DNA of 64,000 bases from Gnetum montanum (GCA_015680685.1 MNCI01016028.1:342942-406941), one strand, 5' to 3'; counted from the first letter of the stretch, positions 1 through 13,330 are shown. Program-made: numbers and translations. The notes: generated by a model not told the origin, from the sequence alone.

Positions 1-480
1 ATTGGAATTATTTTTCAAAAGCAATATTTATCTCCTAACTTCCTAAGTTAATACTCCCTGACTTGTTGGGCAAGTCACTTAGGAGAGAAGTTAGGTAAGA
101 TATTTTTGAATATGTAACTACCTTTGAAACCTATAAAAAGGCTTCAAAGGGGGGATATCAGAATAATCACTTTTGGGGGGGGGAGAAAGACAATTTGATA
201 CATCATACTTTGGAAAGCTATTAGCTAGCACTTAGGCTNTACATTTCACACACAATGCAATTGTTACATTTCACATAACCGCATGCTGCAACAGCACACA
301 CACATACTCACATTAACTACTGAGTTTATTTGGAGGTATCTGGGCCTTGGTGTTGCCAGAGACCAACAGACACCTAAATCTTGTTCGAGGCCACTTGTTG
401 GTGGTCGCATCCTAAACGGTCGCCAACAATATCCTACGCTCCTGATTGTATTACTAGTTTACCAAGCATGGAACACTATG
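1..480 (+). other. LTR-like promoter remnant at window edge
   Basis: A TATA-like box (CTATAAAAAG, 131-140) follows an imperfect inverted repeat (about 31-50 with 80-103, sharing CCTAACTTC and CTAAGT arms). A G-run at about 175-183 and one ambiguous base (239) follow. This order of hairpin, TATA box and non-coding leader is typical of an LTR U3/R region, but no second LTR or primer binding site is in the window. The short reading frame at 283-483 matches no family I know. The element type is unknown. Confidence 0.3.
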
Positions 481-3400
481 TAGATTACTAAATTTTAATG
501 AGTTTATGCTTGAATTTGATAATACTTATTTTACATAATTATTATGCATGCAAATGTAAATGATTAACTATGTGTGCAAGAAATAAATGAATAAGAAATT
601 AAATTATAATTAATGAAATATTAAGCTATGTTAGAGTGCTACAATGAATAAAATTAATCTTGATCTTATTGCCATTCATGAATGGTGTCTAGATACAATC
701 CACTTGAATAAGACACCATATAGTTAACTTGAATTTATGCACACTAGTTAACTTTTCTTTAAGCTAGAAAATGAAACTATAAGAGTTTGGCTACAACTAT
801 GATTGAAAACATGCACTTAATATAGTATGTGGATAGTATTTATAAACTTTACTAATCACTGATACTTAATATTTGTGATACCATATGAGAGAAAATGACA
901 TCACAATTATGAAACCATTGCTACGAAATCACTAATACAACATTGTTGGTATGATGTCATTTCCCTTACATAAATACTTTATTATACCCCACAGATAACT
1001 AAAACCTTATCCTTAAGTTAAATAGAATTGAGATAGAGTTTGTTATAAAATTGTAAAGGTGACTCAAATAACTAACTAACTAATTGACTAACTTGAGTGG
1101 TACATGATATTATTTATTTGAGTAAAATAAAAACTGACAAAGCATTGTACATAGATCAAAAAGATTACTAAATTGTAAGTGCTCAAAATATACTCCAACA
1201 AGAAGTATTCATGTTATTTAAGGTGGTGATGATGGCTCCTCTTGTCATGGTGGCTCTTATGGTAGAGTGGTAATATGATCTTCCATGTAGAAAGAATTTA
1301 GTATGGTCTTACACTTCTCAGGATATGTCTATGGATCATTAGTGGTCCTAGCTAGATTAGCTATGTTGATAGTTGTTGGGATCTTTCATGAACATAATAG
1401 ATTAGGGAACATCTTATTTGCTTGTATAAACTAGGTAGAAAATAATTTGTGCTTAACATCAAATTCTCTTAAATTTTTCTTTTAGCTCTTGGTATTCTAC
1501 TAATCTCTTTAATAGGTTCTCCATAACATCACACTACCTAGAATATTATGCTTAGAGAACTTCTAGCTTTGTGTTTATTACTTGTAGCTTTCTCTTCATC
1601 TCCTTGTGTAGCTTTTTCATATGATCAAATAATGTAAATATTGCTATAGCTTATTTTTTCACCTTATTTCTAAGATGGATAACTTTCAACATAATAAGAT
1701 TTGCATAATAGATATTGGCAAGTTCCATATCGTGTATTAGCTACTATATCCATAGGTTCTTGATTTTAATTTTCATCTAATGAATTACTGATATTTCATT
1801 AAGAATATTTCTATAGGAAAAATATATAGTTTGTTCCAATGCAACATTGATATGGTCCTCGATGCCCTTATTTACTTGTCAATAATCTTCTTCTAGAGGT
1901 CTATGTAGTTTCTATAATTTCTTTCAAACATATCCTACTTGGAAGTCTCATTCTTTCAATGCACAAAACTTTTCCATGGAGAGGTTTCTACTTTTCCCTA
2001 CTAACTTCTTAATGTTTACATCTATCATAATAAATTACTCTTGGAGGTGACATAGCTAGGTTTCAAGTTGTTACTTCTCCTATGCTACCTATGTTAGTAT
2101 CTAATTCTCTACTATCATCTCCTTATTCTCTTTCTCTAACATGATGATGTTTTTTTATAAGGCATAATCCTTAGCATTAGTAGTAAACACATCTCATGTG
2201 GCCCTGTTCCATTTTATTTCCAATTAATGTTACTTAATGGTTAAACATTGGACTTCCTTAGTTCTAAAATTACCAAACAATTCTAATGGCATAAACCTAG
2301 TTGGATTATATAACTAAGCATGGAGTTGGACCACCCCTTCTTATAATTATTGAACTTCTAATTCTATGTGCTACAGTCGAGTCTTGGTGATGACCAACTT
2401 CTTCTTAACTAAAATTAATTCAAACTATACTATCATGATATTTTTAGGGATATCAAATATCTTGGATGGTCTAGCCAATTTGGATTAATAGGTCTAAGGC
2501 ATCTTTGTGTTTGTTTCACTTTTCATTCCACTAACTCCTCCTCCAATTCTTGTAGATTCATAAATATCTCTGAACTAGTAAATTTAGAAATGTGAACTAT
2601 AAGGAAATTTAAGGTAGCACTCACATGTTCTACAACATTCTTAGTAGCATCTTCTTGGCCTTCATGGAGCATAATTAAGATTGTGATCCCATGAATAGAA
2701 GCAAGGGTGACCAAGAATGTACATGCATCCTTAGAAATCTATGTAGTCCATTCATCCCTTGTTGGATGCACTAAAATTTTATTTGATGTTAAGTCCCTAG
2801 AAACTTTAGGTTTATCAAAATATATGCCCAAGTATTATTAAAATTCTCTAGTCCTCTAGCTTATAGCCTATGATATTTCTTGTAGATGACTCATTATTAG
2901 ATGGTAGAAACTAAAATCTCCTATAGGAACATGAGTACTTGATCCTACATCATTCATTTTTATTACATTTTTACTTTGTGAAACCTAGATACTAGGAGGT
3001 GGTTCCACTTAATCCTTTTTCATTGGCAAAGGCTTTATTATTTTAGTAAATGCTATATTAGGAACTCTCCTAATCATATCATTTTTTTATTTTAGTATTC
3101 CAACTTAACTACAAAGCTTCCTAATGAGACATGAAAATGGAAGTGCTCACCTATCAAATTACTTCTTCTAAAATTAGCATTAAATCTCTAAGAAAATAAG
3201 ATGAGCTATATTAGCAAGATACATTCCACTTGGAATGATACTCCCTCTTACTACATAGGTTGATATTATATTTAAGTATTTGGTGTGAGAGATGTGATAG
3301 GCTTATATCTTGAAGTAAATTTTCTTAGTTGCTATAGGAATCCATATCAATTCTCTTTATCTTTTTAGGCTCTCTTTTCCCATAGAATTTTGTTGTTATG

Positions 3401-3486
3401 ATCAAATCAAGTGAAGATTACAATAGTTTATATATACCTATGTTAGGTAATTCTAATGTCATAGTAATATCCTTAATAACATAATA
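481..3486. other. Unassigned AT-rich DNA, probably decayed retroelement
   Basis: No gene is supported here. From about 1200 to 3480 the minus-strand translation has coding-like blocks interrupted by many stops. One block near 3200-3300 loosely resembles the plant transposon-protein ORFs found in non-autonomous LTR elements. The longest open stretch (2523-2714, minus) matches nothing I recognise. I see no LTR pair around it. Confidence 0.35.
3482..3486. repeat. Target-site duplication, left copy (TAATA)
   Basis: The five bases before the left LTR are TAATA; the five after the right LTR (9932-9936) are TAAGA. Four of five match, as expected of an aged 5-bp duplication. Confidence 0.55.
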
Positions 3487-4561
3487 TGAGGATTGTAGAA
3501 CTTAGAAGGGGGATGAATAAGTTCCACAAATCAAAATTTAATAGACACAAAAGTCACAAAATTTTTACATGGTTCTCCAACTTGGGTACATCCACACTCA
3601 GACTATAGAGTCCTTGCACACCTCTAGACCTATATTTCAAAAATGTGGTTTGAAGGGCACCATTCCCTATACAAGCTCTAAGCTCCACTCCAAAGTGTTT
3701 CATCACTAAGAAACCACTCAATCCCACAAGGTCCCACCAAGCTTAGAATGTGATTTCAAGGATCCCACAACCTTTACAAATTAAGCTCCACTCTAAAGTG
3801 TTTTGAGATTGCACAAACATTCAATCCCAAAGGATCCTGACAAGCTCAATGACAATGCCTTCTAGCAAGAATCACATCAAACCTTACAAGGCAATAAGAG
3901 AGAAATAAAATCACAAGGGAAGAATGTAACTTAAATTATAGGTCCTTGTACGTTAAGGCACAAATTATAATTAATCAAGAAAATTATTTGTCAAATGAAG
4001 AACATAAGTACAATATACAATGATTAATTTGATAGTGACAATTCATGTACAACTTGCTCAATAACTAAGAGAATGAAGTCTTCTTATAGCCTCAAAGTTT
4101 ATAAAATTACCTTAGAATTCACACAATGGCTATCTAATGACTAGTGTAGATGTCTCCTTTGAGATTAGGACGTCTCTCTAAAAATGACTTCAATTATGGG
4201 GAGACATCTCTTTTGAATTTGGGACATATCTATGGAGGTGCCTTCTCTTGAAAGGAGACATCTACTTTGAGTCAACTTCACTGCTACCAAGAAATCTTTT
4301 ACTTCTAGGAGACATCTTCTAAGTTTTTGAATTTTGATTTCCAAAACTTCCTCTTGATCACTGGAACATATTCATCTAATTCATAGCCCTCATCTTTATC
4401 CATGCTTGTTTATGCTCCATTGAGTTCTTGTAGTCTCCTCTTTGACATCTCTTTGTAGATCTCTCTTCTTGAGTTCTCATTCAAGTCTTGAAAAACATCA
4501 CATTCCACAACATTCTATGTTCTACATTTTCCTTAAGATTTTGACATAAAAAAGGTAAACA
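3487..4561 (-). repeat. 3' LTR of the Copia-gag element
   Basis: Begins TGAGGATTGTAGAAC and ends GGTAAACA on the plus strand. It aligns along its full length with 8834-9931, including the shared blocks TGTGGTTTGAAGGGCA and TACAAGCTCTAAGC. On the minus strand it starts TGTTTACC. It contains a cluster of GGAGACATCT-type motifs (about 4140-4330), described under findings. Confidence 0.85.
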
Positions 4562-4577
4562 ATCTTCCCCTTTTTAG
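4562..4577 (-). other. Polypurine tract
   Basis: Read on the minus strand, AAAAAGGGGAAGAT lies directly upstream of the 3' LTR. This is the expected primer site for plus-strand DNA synthesis and confirms the minus orientation. Confidence 0.75.
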
Positions 4578-4999
4578 TGATGTCAAAAACTTAGGAAAAT
4601 GGGTTACTTGATAAACCAACAAAAAATAACAATAACCATTAATAAATATTAAGATGTATAAATTCCAATGGCAACCAGGAACTAGGATAAAGGCTCTAAA
4701 GCTCAAGGTGTAGGGTAGAGATCATGTAAAACTAAAAAGGAAAATAAGCTAATAAAATGATGCTAAACAAAAGCAAAACTTGTCTCCACAAAAGTGCATA
4801 ACCATTTGTCTATATCACAAACTAGTCATACAAGCTATTCACAAACTTTCCATCCATAGACTGAACATCCACAAACTATCCATATAATACAACTATTGAT
4901 ACATCCTTAACATATACAAAAACTACATATGTGGAAATGCACATCAAAAACACATATGTATCAAACTATCCAAGTCCACATCAAAACATCTCCTTTTTT

Positions 5000-6627
5000 G
5001 GAGATCATCAAAAAAGAGGGATCATCTAAGAACTCTAATCACTAACCTTTGTAGCATCATTGGAGTCCTCATCATTTGAAGCAGCTATAGCTCTAAATGG
5101 TCTATACATATCCTCCTTGTTGTCATCATTTTTGGTGCTGGTGCTAGTCACATGCTACTTAATATCATCATCTGAAGATGGGATTTGGATAGGGACCCTT
5201 CATGGATGAAGCTTTAGTCAAAAGTAAGATGAAGATGATGGAGCTAGCTAAGCTGGAGTCTGTTGAGAGGATGAGGAATCACCCTTCCTCTGATAGGTGA
5301 TGTCAACTACAAGTATTGATCGGGATGAAGTTGCAAAAATACTCTCCATAGCCTACTACTCAAATGATCTAGGAGCAACACCCTAAAGTGGAACACTGGG
5401 TCCAAGCTACTCCCCTTGGATAGGTGGTTGTGGTGAAACTGGTTCATTTGAATCTAATGTATTTTTTGAGTCAAAAGCCTAGGAAGGTCCAACTGCCATA
5501 GAATGTCTCGGTGGATCAGAAAAATCCTCCTCATTGTCTAAGATGGGGGGAGTTGTGATCTCCTCAAAATACTTTCCATTAGGAGGAAGTGGTACCCTAC
5601 CAATGTCCATTCTCTTATATAAGTAAGAGAGATTCTTTCTAATCATCCCAAAAGTATGATCAAACAACCACAGTAGCTTCTTTCAGGAAGATTTCATCTA
5701 ATCACCAGTAGATTTCGAGCTTCTCAACTGAGGAGAGGCCCTGGATGATGGTGATGCTCTTTTCTTCTATGATGAAGATGGCCTAGTACTAAGTCCCACT
5801 TCATTTGCATGTGAGGAACTCCTCTTCTTTGCATACTTCCCAAGGCTCCTCTTGTCTTTGAGCAAACACATCTCTAGAATGGGAACACCTCTCTAAAAAA
5901 TCAATAGGCTAATGATATGAGGGTGTTCAAAGATCCTTTCTTTTTTTAACATGGTCAACATGTCATGACAAAGAATATGGCCCAATTCTAGTGGTTATTA
6001 TGTAAGTATGCAGTAGAGAACAAAAGCTTCTGGTGGCAACAAATAGTTATAACTTTCAACTTTTACAATTGCACTATATAGAATAATAAGGGACAAGGTG
6101 GAAGCATCTAGAGATATCCTATTCCTGTAAACTCTATGTCTACCAAAAAATACTAACTCTCGAAATAGGGCATCATAGAGCTCATCATGTGTGATAAGAA
6201 CTATGCCATTCGAAAAGATGTAATTCATAAAATTAATAGAAACCCAAAATACATCCACACTAGAAATTCCAAGAAATGCATTCACAACTTGGAGAGACAT
6301 ATCAATTACAAGATCCCCAACCATAGATGTAAATGCCCAAATAGTAGCATTAGTAATAACAATATTATATAAGAATTCTTTGATAACAACTTCAAGAGTC
6401 AGGTAATATATAGTAATGAAAGTAGCATAGTTCAAAACTTGAAAATAACTCATCAAATCTTACTTCCTATGCAAAGGAAAGGACATAAAATGCTAAAAAA
6501 TGATATTGATGGTTTGAGTTACCTCAAACTAGTATTGGGTGTTGAAATATTTGAACTGGGAGGTGTATGTTCTTGGATTATTGGTGGAGCCTCCCTTTGA
6601 CTTCTTTCTTGATGCTGGCCTTGACAT
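5000..6627 (-). pseudogene. Second ORF of the element, plant transposon-protein-like
   Basis: A degraded reading frame downstream of gag. It starts at an ATG at 6627 (MSRPASRKKSKGG), and a largely open block of 152 codons covers 5998-6456. That block has the pattern of the putative plant transposon protein domain seen in non-autonomous plant LTR elements: a 'VKEFLYNIVIT' segment, then 'VVNAFLGI', then a segment ending 'YCILT'. The C-terminal part (5000-5790) is Ser/Asp/Pro-rich and low in complexity. A possible 66-bp intron (minus 6532-6467, GTAACT...ATAG) lies between the first two blocks. Several stops show it is dead. No RT or integrase motif is present. Family membership is inferred from pattern, with moderate to low certainty. 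Confidence 0.5.
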
Positions 6628-6699
6628 TCCAACCCATTGCTACTCAAATCACTATCATTGATAAAGCCCTAGTTGTCTCTGTGGGGTCATCTTTGAAGA

Positions 6700-6870
6700 A
6701 AAGATAGATGTCTCATCTACATTTAAAATTTCAAGTGTATGTCTTTGCTACAGTAATGGTAGTGACAAGTAGATGTCTCATTTCAGGAGTAGACATCTCC
6801 ATGTAGATGTCTCCTCTTAGGCATGGACATCTCCTAAAAGATGTCTCCTCTAGATGGGGCTAAATAGGAT
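6700..6870. repeat. Cluster of AGATGTCTCC / GGAGACATCT motifs
   Basis: At least six short copies in both orientations (for example AGATGTCTCATTTC, GTAGACATCTCC, AGATGTCTCCTC) lie just upstream of the second ORF on the minus strand. The same motif clusters in this element's LTRs and in the LTRs of the unrelated chromovirus at 17369-23961. Confidence 0.6.
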
Positions 6871-7419
6871 GGAACTTAGAAAAGGATGCCAAGGATTATG
6901 TTCTTAAAATATATACAAAATGAATCAAATACTTACCTTTCTTACCAAGGCAAATGAAGGTGGCTAGAATGCTAAAGAATGATATTCTTCTTTCAAGGTT
7001 TCTCTTCTTACAAAGACTTTTTCAATATCCAAGGCTTGGTTCCCTCTTACAAATTTCTTGGAGAGAGTCTCCTCATTTTCATGTTTCTTAGTTTTGACTC
7101 TCCATTCTTTCTTAACCCCCTTATTCTTTTGAGTTGTCTAATTCTTCCTATGGTCTTACATAGTTTCCTTTCTTGGTGCATTTTAGTAAGACCAAGGAGT
7201 CTTATGATATGACTAGATATTCATATGATAAAAATTTAAATTACACTCTCATTTCTTATTCCAAAATTTATGATACTAATAAAATCTCACTTTCCTATAG
7301 TAGTTAAATTGATCATACCTTGGAGCTACTCTTCGTTAAGATGTGGTGCCTATTGATTCTTCATTCTTCAAAATAACCTCTAGTTAAGATAGAGTTGGTG
7401 TAGATGATTCATCTTATGT

Positions 7420-8810
7420 ACAACATCCCAACCCACTCTTATCATGTATACTTATTCGTTGTTCTAAAAGCATCTGAAAGGACTCTTTCCCTTTAACCAA
7501 CCTTTCCTTCACAAGTTTTACATTCGCAAGCTCTTCCTTCATCTACTCATAACACTTGGTCAGTTCTTTATTCTCAACCCTAAGGTCTAAGATTTCCTTT
7601 TTGAGATCTAAAATCTTTGAATTTTATAAAGAAATATCTTGATCCTTAATTTTTACTTGTTTACGCAACTTTGTACAAAGATTTTGAAAAGATAAGACTT
7701 CATTGAACAATAATTCATACCTTTCTTCTTCATTTTCGAATTCATCATCTGAGGTGTTTACATCATCATCTATGAGGGCTATATAGATGAGGTATGAGTA
7801 TTTTGCATCATTCTCCACTTCTTCTTCACTTTTCTCTTCCTCATCCCAACTCGTGTAGAAATTGTTCTTTTTTGATTCTGTATCATCTCTATCCCTCCTT
7901 TCTAACTTGTCATTACTTGGACATTTGGAGGCCACATGGCCTCTTCCACCACAAATCCAAAAAAATTCTTACCTCTTTCTTTACCTTTGAATTGATTTTT
8001 TCTTTTATAATTTGAGCTCTTACTCTTTTTTTCCATAAGCCTTTTTAGCCGTTTTAAGAGAATCTATTTCTTCTTCACTATCATTATCTTGCTCATTAGG
8101 TTCCTTTTCTATGTGGGCATATTTTGGAGCAATGGATTTTTCTTTAATTTTCCCTTTGCCTATGAGGTTCATTTCATAAAGAATAAGAGCACTTTGAAGG
8201 TCTTTTCTTTTAAAAATGAGAAATCTCTAATTTCCTCCATGGCTATGACCTTTAGTCTAAATTCCAATTTGAGAGTTCTAATCATTTTTATTATAACATC
8301 ACTTTCAGATAATCTTTACTAGTACCTATAATAGCCATAATAAGATCATTTTCTCTAGAGAAAAAATCTTTTATTTTCTCATCTTCTTTTATTTTGAGCT
8401 TATCCTACTCATTTTGTAAGACTATAAGTTTAGATTGCTTAAATATTGAAGCTCCCTCTTAAGTAGCCTCTAATGTTTGCCATATTTCTTTGGCCATTTC
8501 ACATCCAACTACTATATTAAATTTATATTTATTCAATGCACAATATAAATATTGTTTTGCTTTTGACTCAAACATGAACTTATCTTTTTCCTGTTGCATC
8601 AATTTGCTCTAGGGCTTGATGGCTTTTTTTGTACTATCAATAGGGAATGTGTAGCCCTCAAGGATGGACTCCCAAAATTCAAACTCCATAGACTTGAAGA
8701 ACCCTTACATCCTTACCTTCCAATAGGTAAAGTCAAACCCATAAAACATTGGTGGCTTTGTGTAAGATGTTCCCTCCATAGTTCACTCTTTGAATTGATG
8801 TCAAATGAAA
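7420..8810 (-). pseudogene. Copia-type gag, degraded
   Basis: Minus-strand translation gives the order expected of a plant Copia Gag. A UBN2-type segment ('CEMAKEIWQTLEAT', about 8460-8507) and 'KIKEDEKIKDFF' come first. A basic stretch follows, then a CCHC-type zinc knuckle with its first cysteine lost ('WICGGRGHVASKCPS', 7914-7957). An acidic region (7750-7900) and a coiled-coil tail with 'KSGLGC' complete it. The longest open part, 7624-7935, encodes 103 residues starting at the knuckle. Gag would package the RNA into virus-like particles. Frame breaks and stops occur upstream of the knuckle. Confidence 0.75.
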
Positions 8811-8818
8811 GAGTACTA

Positions 8819-8831
8819 GGCTCTGATACCA
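8819..8831 (-). other. Primer binding site, tRNA-Met type
   Basis: The plus strand reads GGCTCTGATACCA, the reverse complement of TGGTATCAGAGCC, a common plant initiator-Met primer site. It lies two bases from the 5' LTR edge and fixes the minus orientation. Confidence 0.9.
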
Positions 8832-8833
8832 CT

Positions 8834-9931
8834 TGAGGATAGTAGAACTTAGAAGAGGGGGATGATTAATTTTCCCAAATCAAAACTTAATAGCCACAAA
8901 AATCACACTAAATTTTATGTGGTTCTCCAAGTTGGGTATGTTCACACTCAGAGGGTAGAATTCTTACAAGCCTCCAAACTTTGTTTCTCAAAAATGTGGT
9001 TTGAAGGGCATCACTCCCTATACAAGCTCTAAGCTTACTTTGGAGTGTTTCATCTTTGTAAAACCACTCAACCCTGCAAGGTCTCAACAAGCTTAGAATT
9101 TGATTTTAAGGATCCCACAACCTTTATAAATTGAGCTCTAGTTTGAAGTGTTTTGACACTACACAAACACTTAATCTTGTAGGAACCCAACAAGCTCAGT
9201 GATAATGCCTTCTCACAAGAAGCACATCTACTCCAGTAGGAAAACAAGAGAGAAAAAAATCACAAAATAAGAATGTAACTTAAATTATAGGTCCTTGTAC
9301 TTTAAAGCATAAATTACAATCAATCAAGCAAATAATTTGTCAAATAAAGAACACAAGTATAATATACAATGATTACTTTAATAGTGATAATTCATGTACA
9401 ACTTTCTCAATTCCCAAGAGAATGAAGTCTTCTTATAGCCTTGGAGTTTTAGAAATCACCTTGAAATTCATGCAACGGCTATTTAATGGCTAGTGTAGAT
9501 TTCTCCTTTGAGATTGCAACATCTCTCTAAAAATGAATTTAATTCTAAGGAGATGTCTCTTCTAAATTTGGGATCTCTCTATAGAGATATATTCTCTTGA
9601 AAGGAGATGTCTCCTATTTTTTTGGGACATCTTCTCTAAGTTAACTCCACTTCAAACAAGATGTCTTCTACTTCTAGGAGATTTCTTCTGAGCTTTTGAA
9701 TTTTGATTCTCAAAGCTTCCTCTCAACCACTAAAGCATCTACATTTGATTTGTAGAATTCATCTTAATTCATGCTTGTTCATGCTCACTTGAGTCATTGT
9801 AGTCTCTTCTTTAACATCTCTTTATAGATATCTCTTCTTGAATTCTCATTCAAGCCCTACAAAACATTACATTCTAGAGAATTCTATGTTCTCCATTTTC
9901 CTTAAGGTTTTGACATACCAAAAGGTCAACA
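8834..9931 (-). repeat. 5' LTR of the Copia-gag element
   Basis: Starts TGAGGATAGTAGAAC and ends GGTCAACA on the plus strand. It aligns with 3487-4561 and has the same motif cluster (about 9480-9700). A TATA-like GGCTATAAGAAG on the minus strand near 9430 is a candidate promoter. Confidence 0.85.
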
Positions 9932-9936
9932 TAAGA

Positions 9937-11529
9937 CACTAATATTCCCCAAATCTTGACTATGGAACCTTCTTTCTTGTTATGCCAAAATTGGTAAGTC
10001 TCCCTTAGATATCATTCTTTATTGGTTGAAAGAGTTTATCATTAAAGACCTTAAGACATGCATTAGAAAGTTTGATATGCCTCCTACTTTTTGAGTAGGT
10101 GGTACAATTTTTTTCACTTGTATATATTAATGCATGTGTTAGGCTTGTAGTGTGGGTTGATCTATTTTCTATTTCTATTTTTGTTCTTCTACATGGGGCT
10201 ATTGTGGTTCTCATCCTTACCTTTTTCCTTTGCTACATTCTTCAAATGGCCTTTTCTCCCTAGGATATGAGGGTCCTACTACTTTAGGAACATGTTTAAA
10301 AATTATTTGTAATTAATAAGGATTGATCATTAGTATTTTAACATTTTTCATTATGAATTTAATCTTTCTTAACCTCTTTAAATTGGTTAAAACTTAAAAA
10401 GATATAGCATTAATGGCATTAATGATTACCAAATATTGTTTCCTAGGTCCTAAGGTAACTAGATCATTAAATTATTGATCAAATATCATTAGTTAGCTTA
10501 AAACCAAATGTTAGAAATTTTCTTAAAGTTTATTTTTTGTATTTCCTAAAATAAAGAGTGCTATTTTGGGAGCTCAAGGGTTTTTGAATCATAATAATAG
10601 GGCTCACATATTGTAAGTTATGAATCTTGAAATGCTTTGGGCTCTAGAAAAAAAATTATTCCATCTTGTTTAGAAGAAATATGAAAAGTTTCAAAGGAGT
10701 AGGCTTATATTTATACTATGTTTGATATTTTTGAAGTGTAACACCATAGCTACAACATGGTAGCTATGACATCATAGCCCCTCTAATGTGATAGCTACAA
10801 TGGTAAGGATTCTAAAAACAAGGTTTTAAGTTAGTTTCTCTTTAAAATTTTGCTATTTTTTGGTATTCTAAGTATTCAAAGGCTTCCTAAGGCTTTCCAA
10901 ACTAGAGGATGAGTCCTACCTATAGATAAAGTGATTTGAAATAATCAAACTCACATTGTATTAGGATTGTATCATATAAAAATTAGGAGATTTAGGAAGA
11001 AAAATTGACTTTAATAAAATGTAGTACAAATCTAAAGAAAAGTAATGATCATAATAATGCATGATTATTAATCAGCTACCCATGATGTTTTAGAGGGTGT
11101 CATAGTAGTCCTTAGTCATGATTCAAAAGAGTTACACAAGTAGATCCTTCTAAAAGTAGGCTTTTAACCTTAATTCCATTCTACCAATAATGCAAATAAT
11201 ATCATCTACTCCTTTCCATCCTCCACTTCTAATTCCTATTATTGGAAATCACCACAAAACTTTGGCATTCCCTACTTGATCCATTTATTTTTTCAAAAAA
11301 TACTTGGAAATGAAATAATGTAAATTTATATTTATCTCTTTCTTTGTAAGAGCTACATTATTATCATCTGTAGTTTGTTGTAACATTAACTTTTTTTAAA
11401 CGATGTTTTTGCACTTCCAAAGTTAATAATTTCAATTTCTATTATATATAAAAATTTTATTAGATCAATATGAAGATGAAAATAGGTGAATAAATTTTGG
11501 GTATTGTTTCTATGATATTTCCCTTAAAA
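9937..11529. other. AT-rich DNA without recognised genes
   Basis: No supported coding region. Near 10740-10790 a short region is rich in CATAGCTA/TAGCTATG palindromes (TGGTAGCTATGACATCATAG). It resembles the region around 30440-30510, so both may come from the same unidentified repeat. Confidence 0.4.
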
Positions 11530-11985
11530 ACTAGTTGGTCTAGAACCATAAGGCTTAAGGCCTATTCTTGACTTTTTGAAGATGTCATGTAAAAAATGAA
11601 ACACTATACTTTTGAAAGATGTCTATCACACAAAACATGAAATACTCCCCTAAAATCTTTTTAGACATTACTTTCCCCCTTAATTGGTTGAAAGCTATAA
11701 TTCTTAAGGTCTATTCTTAACTTTTTCAAGGCATCATGCAAAAAATGAAATACTCTACTTTCGAAAGACATCTATCATGCAAAACATGAAACACTCCTCT
11801 AAAAACGTTTTAGACATTACTCTCCCCATTAATTAGCTAAGATCCATAAGGCTTAAGCCCTATTCTTGATCGTTGAAGGGTATCATGTAAAAATTGAAAC
11901 ACTCTACTTTTGAAAGATATCTATCATGTAAAACATGAAACACTTCCCTAAAAAATTTTTAGACACTACACTTTTCCTAAAAACT
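11530..11985. repeat. Tandem repeat, three copies of about 149 bp
   Basis: The segment CCTATTCTTG recurs in aligned form at 11561, 11710 and 11859. Each copy also carries a block like CATGAAACACTCC and a TTTTTAGACATTAC-like end. The copies differ by scattered substitutions. They are non-coding. Confidence 0.8.
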
Positions 11986-11989
11986 TTTT

Positions 11990-13330
11990 TGAGTTTAATT
12001 TTTTATTAGCATATTCTCTCCTCCCATCCCCCTCTCTGAACTCCATCCCCCTACCAACTAAGCATTACTTTTATCTAACCCCTGCAACTTCTCCCTCTTC
12101 CTCCCTAAAAAATCTAATTTTTTTTAATCCATGCAAATCCCTTCTTACCCTATAAAAACTAATTTTTAAACATTAATTTTTATAATTCTCAAAATAATCC
12201 TTCTTCCTCTCCTCCTCTTTCCAAAATCTATTAACTATCATCCCCCATAAATTATTTTTTTATTAGCACCTTTCTTGCCCCACTCACACTCCTCCTAAAA
12301 ACTACCTTTTAAATATTACTTTTTTCTAATACTAGCAATTGTCCCTTTCTCACCTCTCAAATCTATACACTATCAACCCTCTTATACTACTTTTCTATTA
12401 GCACCCCCATTCCCCTCCTTTCCCCACCAACTAAATACTACTTTTTTCTAAGTCTGACAACCTTCTCCACATCCTGCCCCCTAAAAACTCTACTTTTTTG
12501 TAATCTTCATAACTCACAAATATCTTTTAAAAAAACCTCCATGCCCAATATAACTTTGGTCTTTGCTTATCACAACTTGCTCTACATTGTCTCCATAAAA
12601 AACTTTATTGTATCTAAGCTTACTCTTTACTCATTACAACATGCACACTCAATATGATCCTACTCTTCATTGAATCTACTTTACCTAATCTTATCCTACT
12701 CTTTGCTAGATTTGCTTCACATAATTTGATCCTACTCTCTACCTATCAAAGTTTTATGTTTCAGGTAATTAACTTATTTTGGTTTTTTAATTTTATTTTG
12801 TTCTGCTAAATTTGCTTTGCCTAATTTAATCTTTTCATTTGATGAATTTGCTTTGTAGGATTTGACCTTACTCTTTACTCATGAAAGCCTACTCTCTAGT
12901 GGATCTCATCACAAAGCTCATGCTCTAATTACAACTTGTATACCTAATCTAATCCTAATCTCCACTAGATCTACTCTACCCAATATGATCCCACTCTTTG
13001 TTGAACTTGCGTCATGCAATTTGATCTTGCTTTCTGCATATCACACTCTATTTTTTAAGGTAGTTGCCATCTTTTTCTCTTTGGATTTTTTTTTCTTTTT
13101 TTGCTAAATCTACTCTACTTGATCTAACCCTACTCTTTGCCACATCTAATATGAGAGATTTGATCTTATTCTTTAATCATCAAAGCCTCCTCCCTAATGG
13201 ATCTCATGATAGCTTGATCTATGCCAAATTCTTCTCTACATGATAACCTATTCTCCTCTATGAGATCTCACCCTACTCTCTACTCATCACCAAATCTCAT
13301 CCTTCTCTAAGCTTAGTAATGTTCAATTTT
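11990..13330. repeat. Low-complexity pyrimidine-rich and degenerate tandem DNA
   Basis: From 11990 to 12540 the plus strand is C/T-rich with repeated CTACTTTTTTCTAA-like blocks. From about 12600 to 13320 a degenerate unit of about 40-60 bp recurs, with elements such as CTACTCTACC, TTTGATCCTACTC and TTTGCT. The open frame at 12862-13107 is a by-product of the repeats. Confidence 0.55.

Larger units (their letters stand above)
3487..9931 (-). mobile_element. Non-autonomous LTR retrotransposon, Copia-type gag, no pol
   Basis: A 6.4-kb element flanked by two alignable direct repeats of about 1.08 kb, each with TG...CA ends. Orientation is minus. A tRNA-Met-type primer binding site lies two bases inside the right LTR, and a purine tract (on the minus strand) abuts the left LTR. 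The flanks TAATA and TAAGA are a 4-of-5 match to a target-site duplication. The internal 4.27 kb holds a degraded Copia-like gag and then a second, unknown ORF. Protease, integrase, RT and RNase H are absent, so it would have depended on an autonomous partner. The LTRs differ at many positions and both ORFs carry stops, so it is old. Confidence 0.85.

Noticed and set aside
6187-6372. Plus-strand frame antisense to ORF2 of the Copia-gag element
   Set aside because: Shadow of the minus-strand 152-codon block.
12862-13107. 81-codon plus frame
   Set aside because: Lies in degenerate tandem CT-rich repeats.
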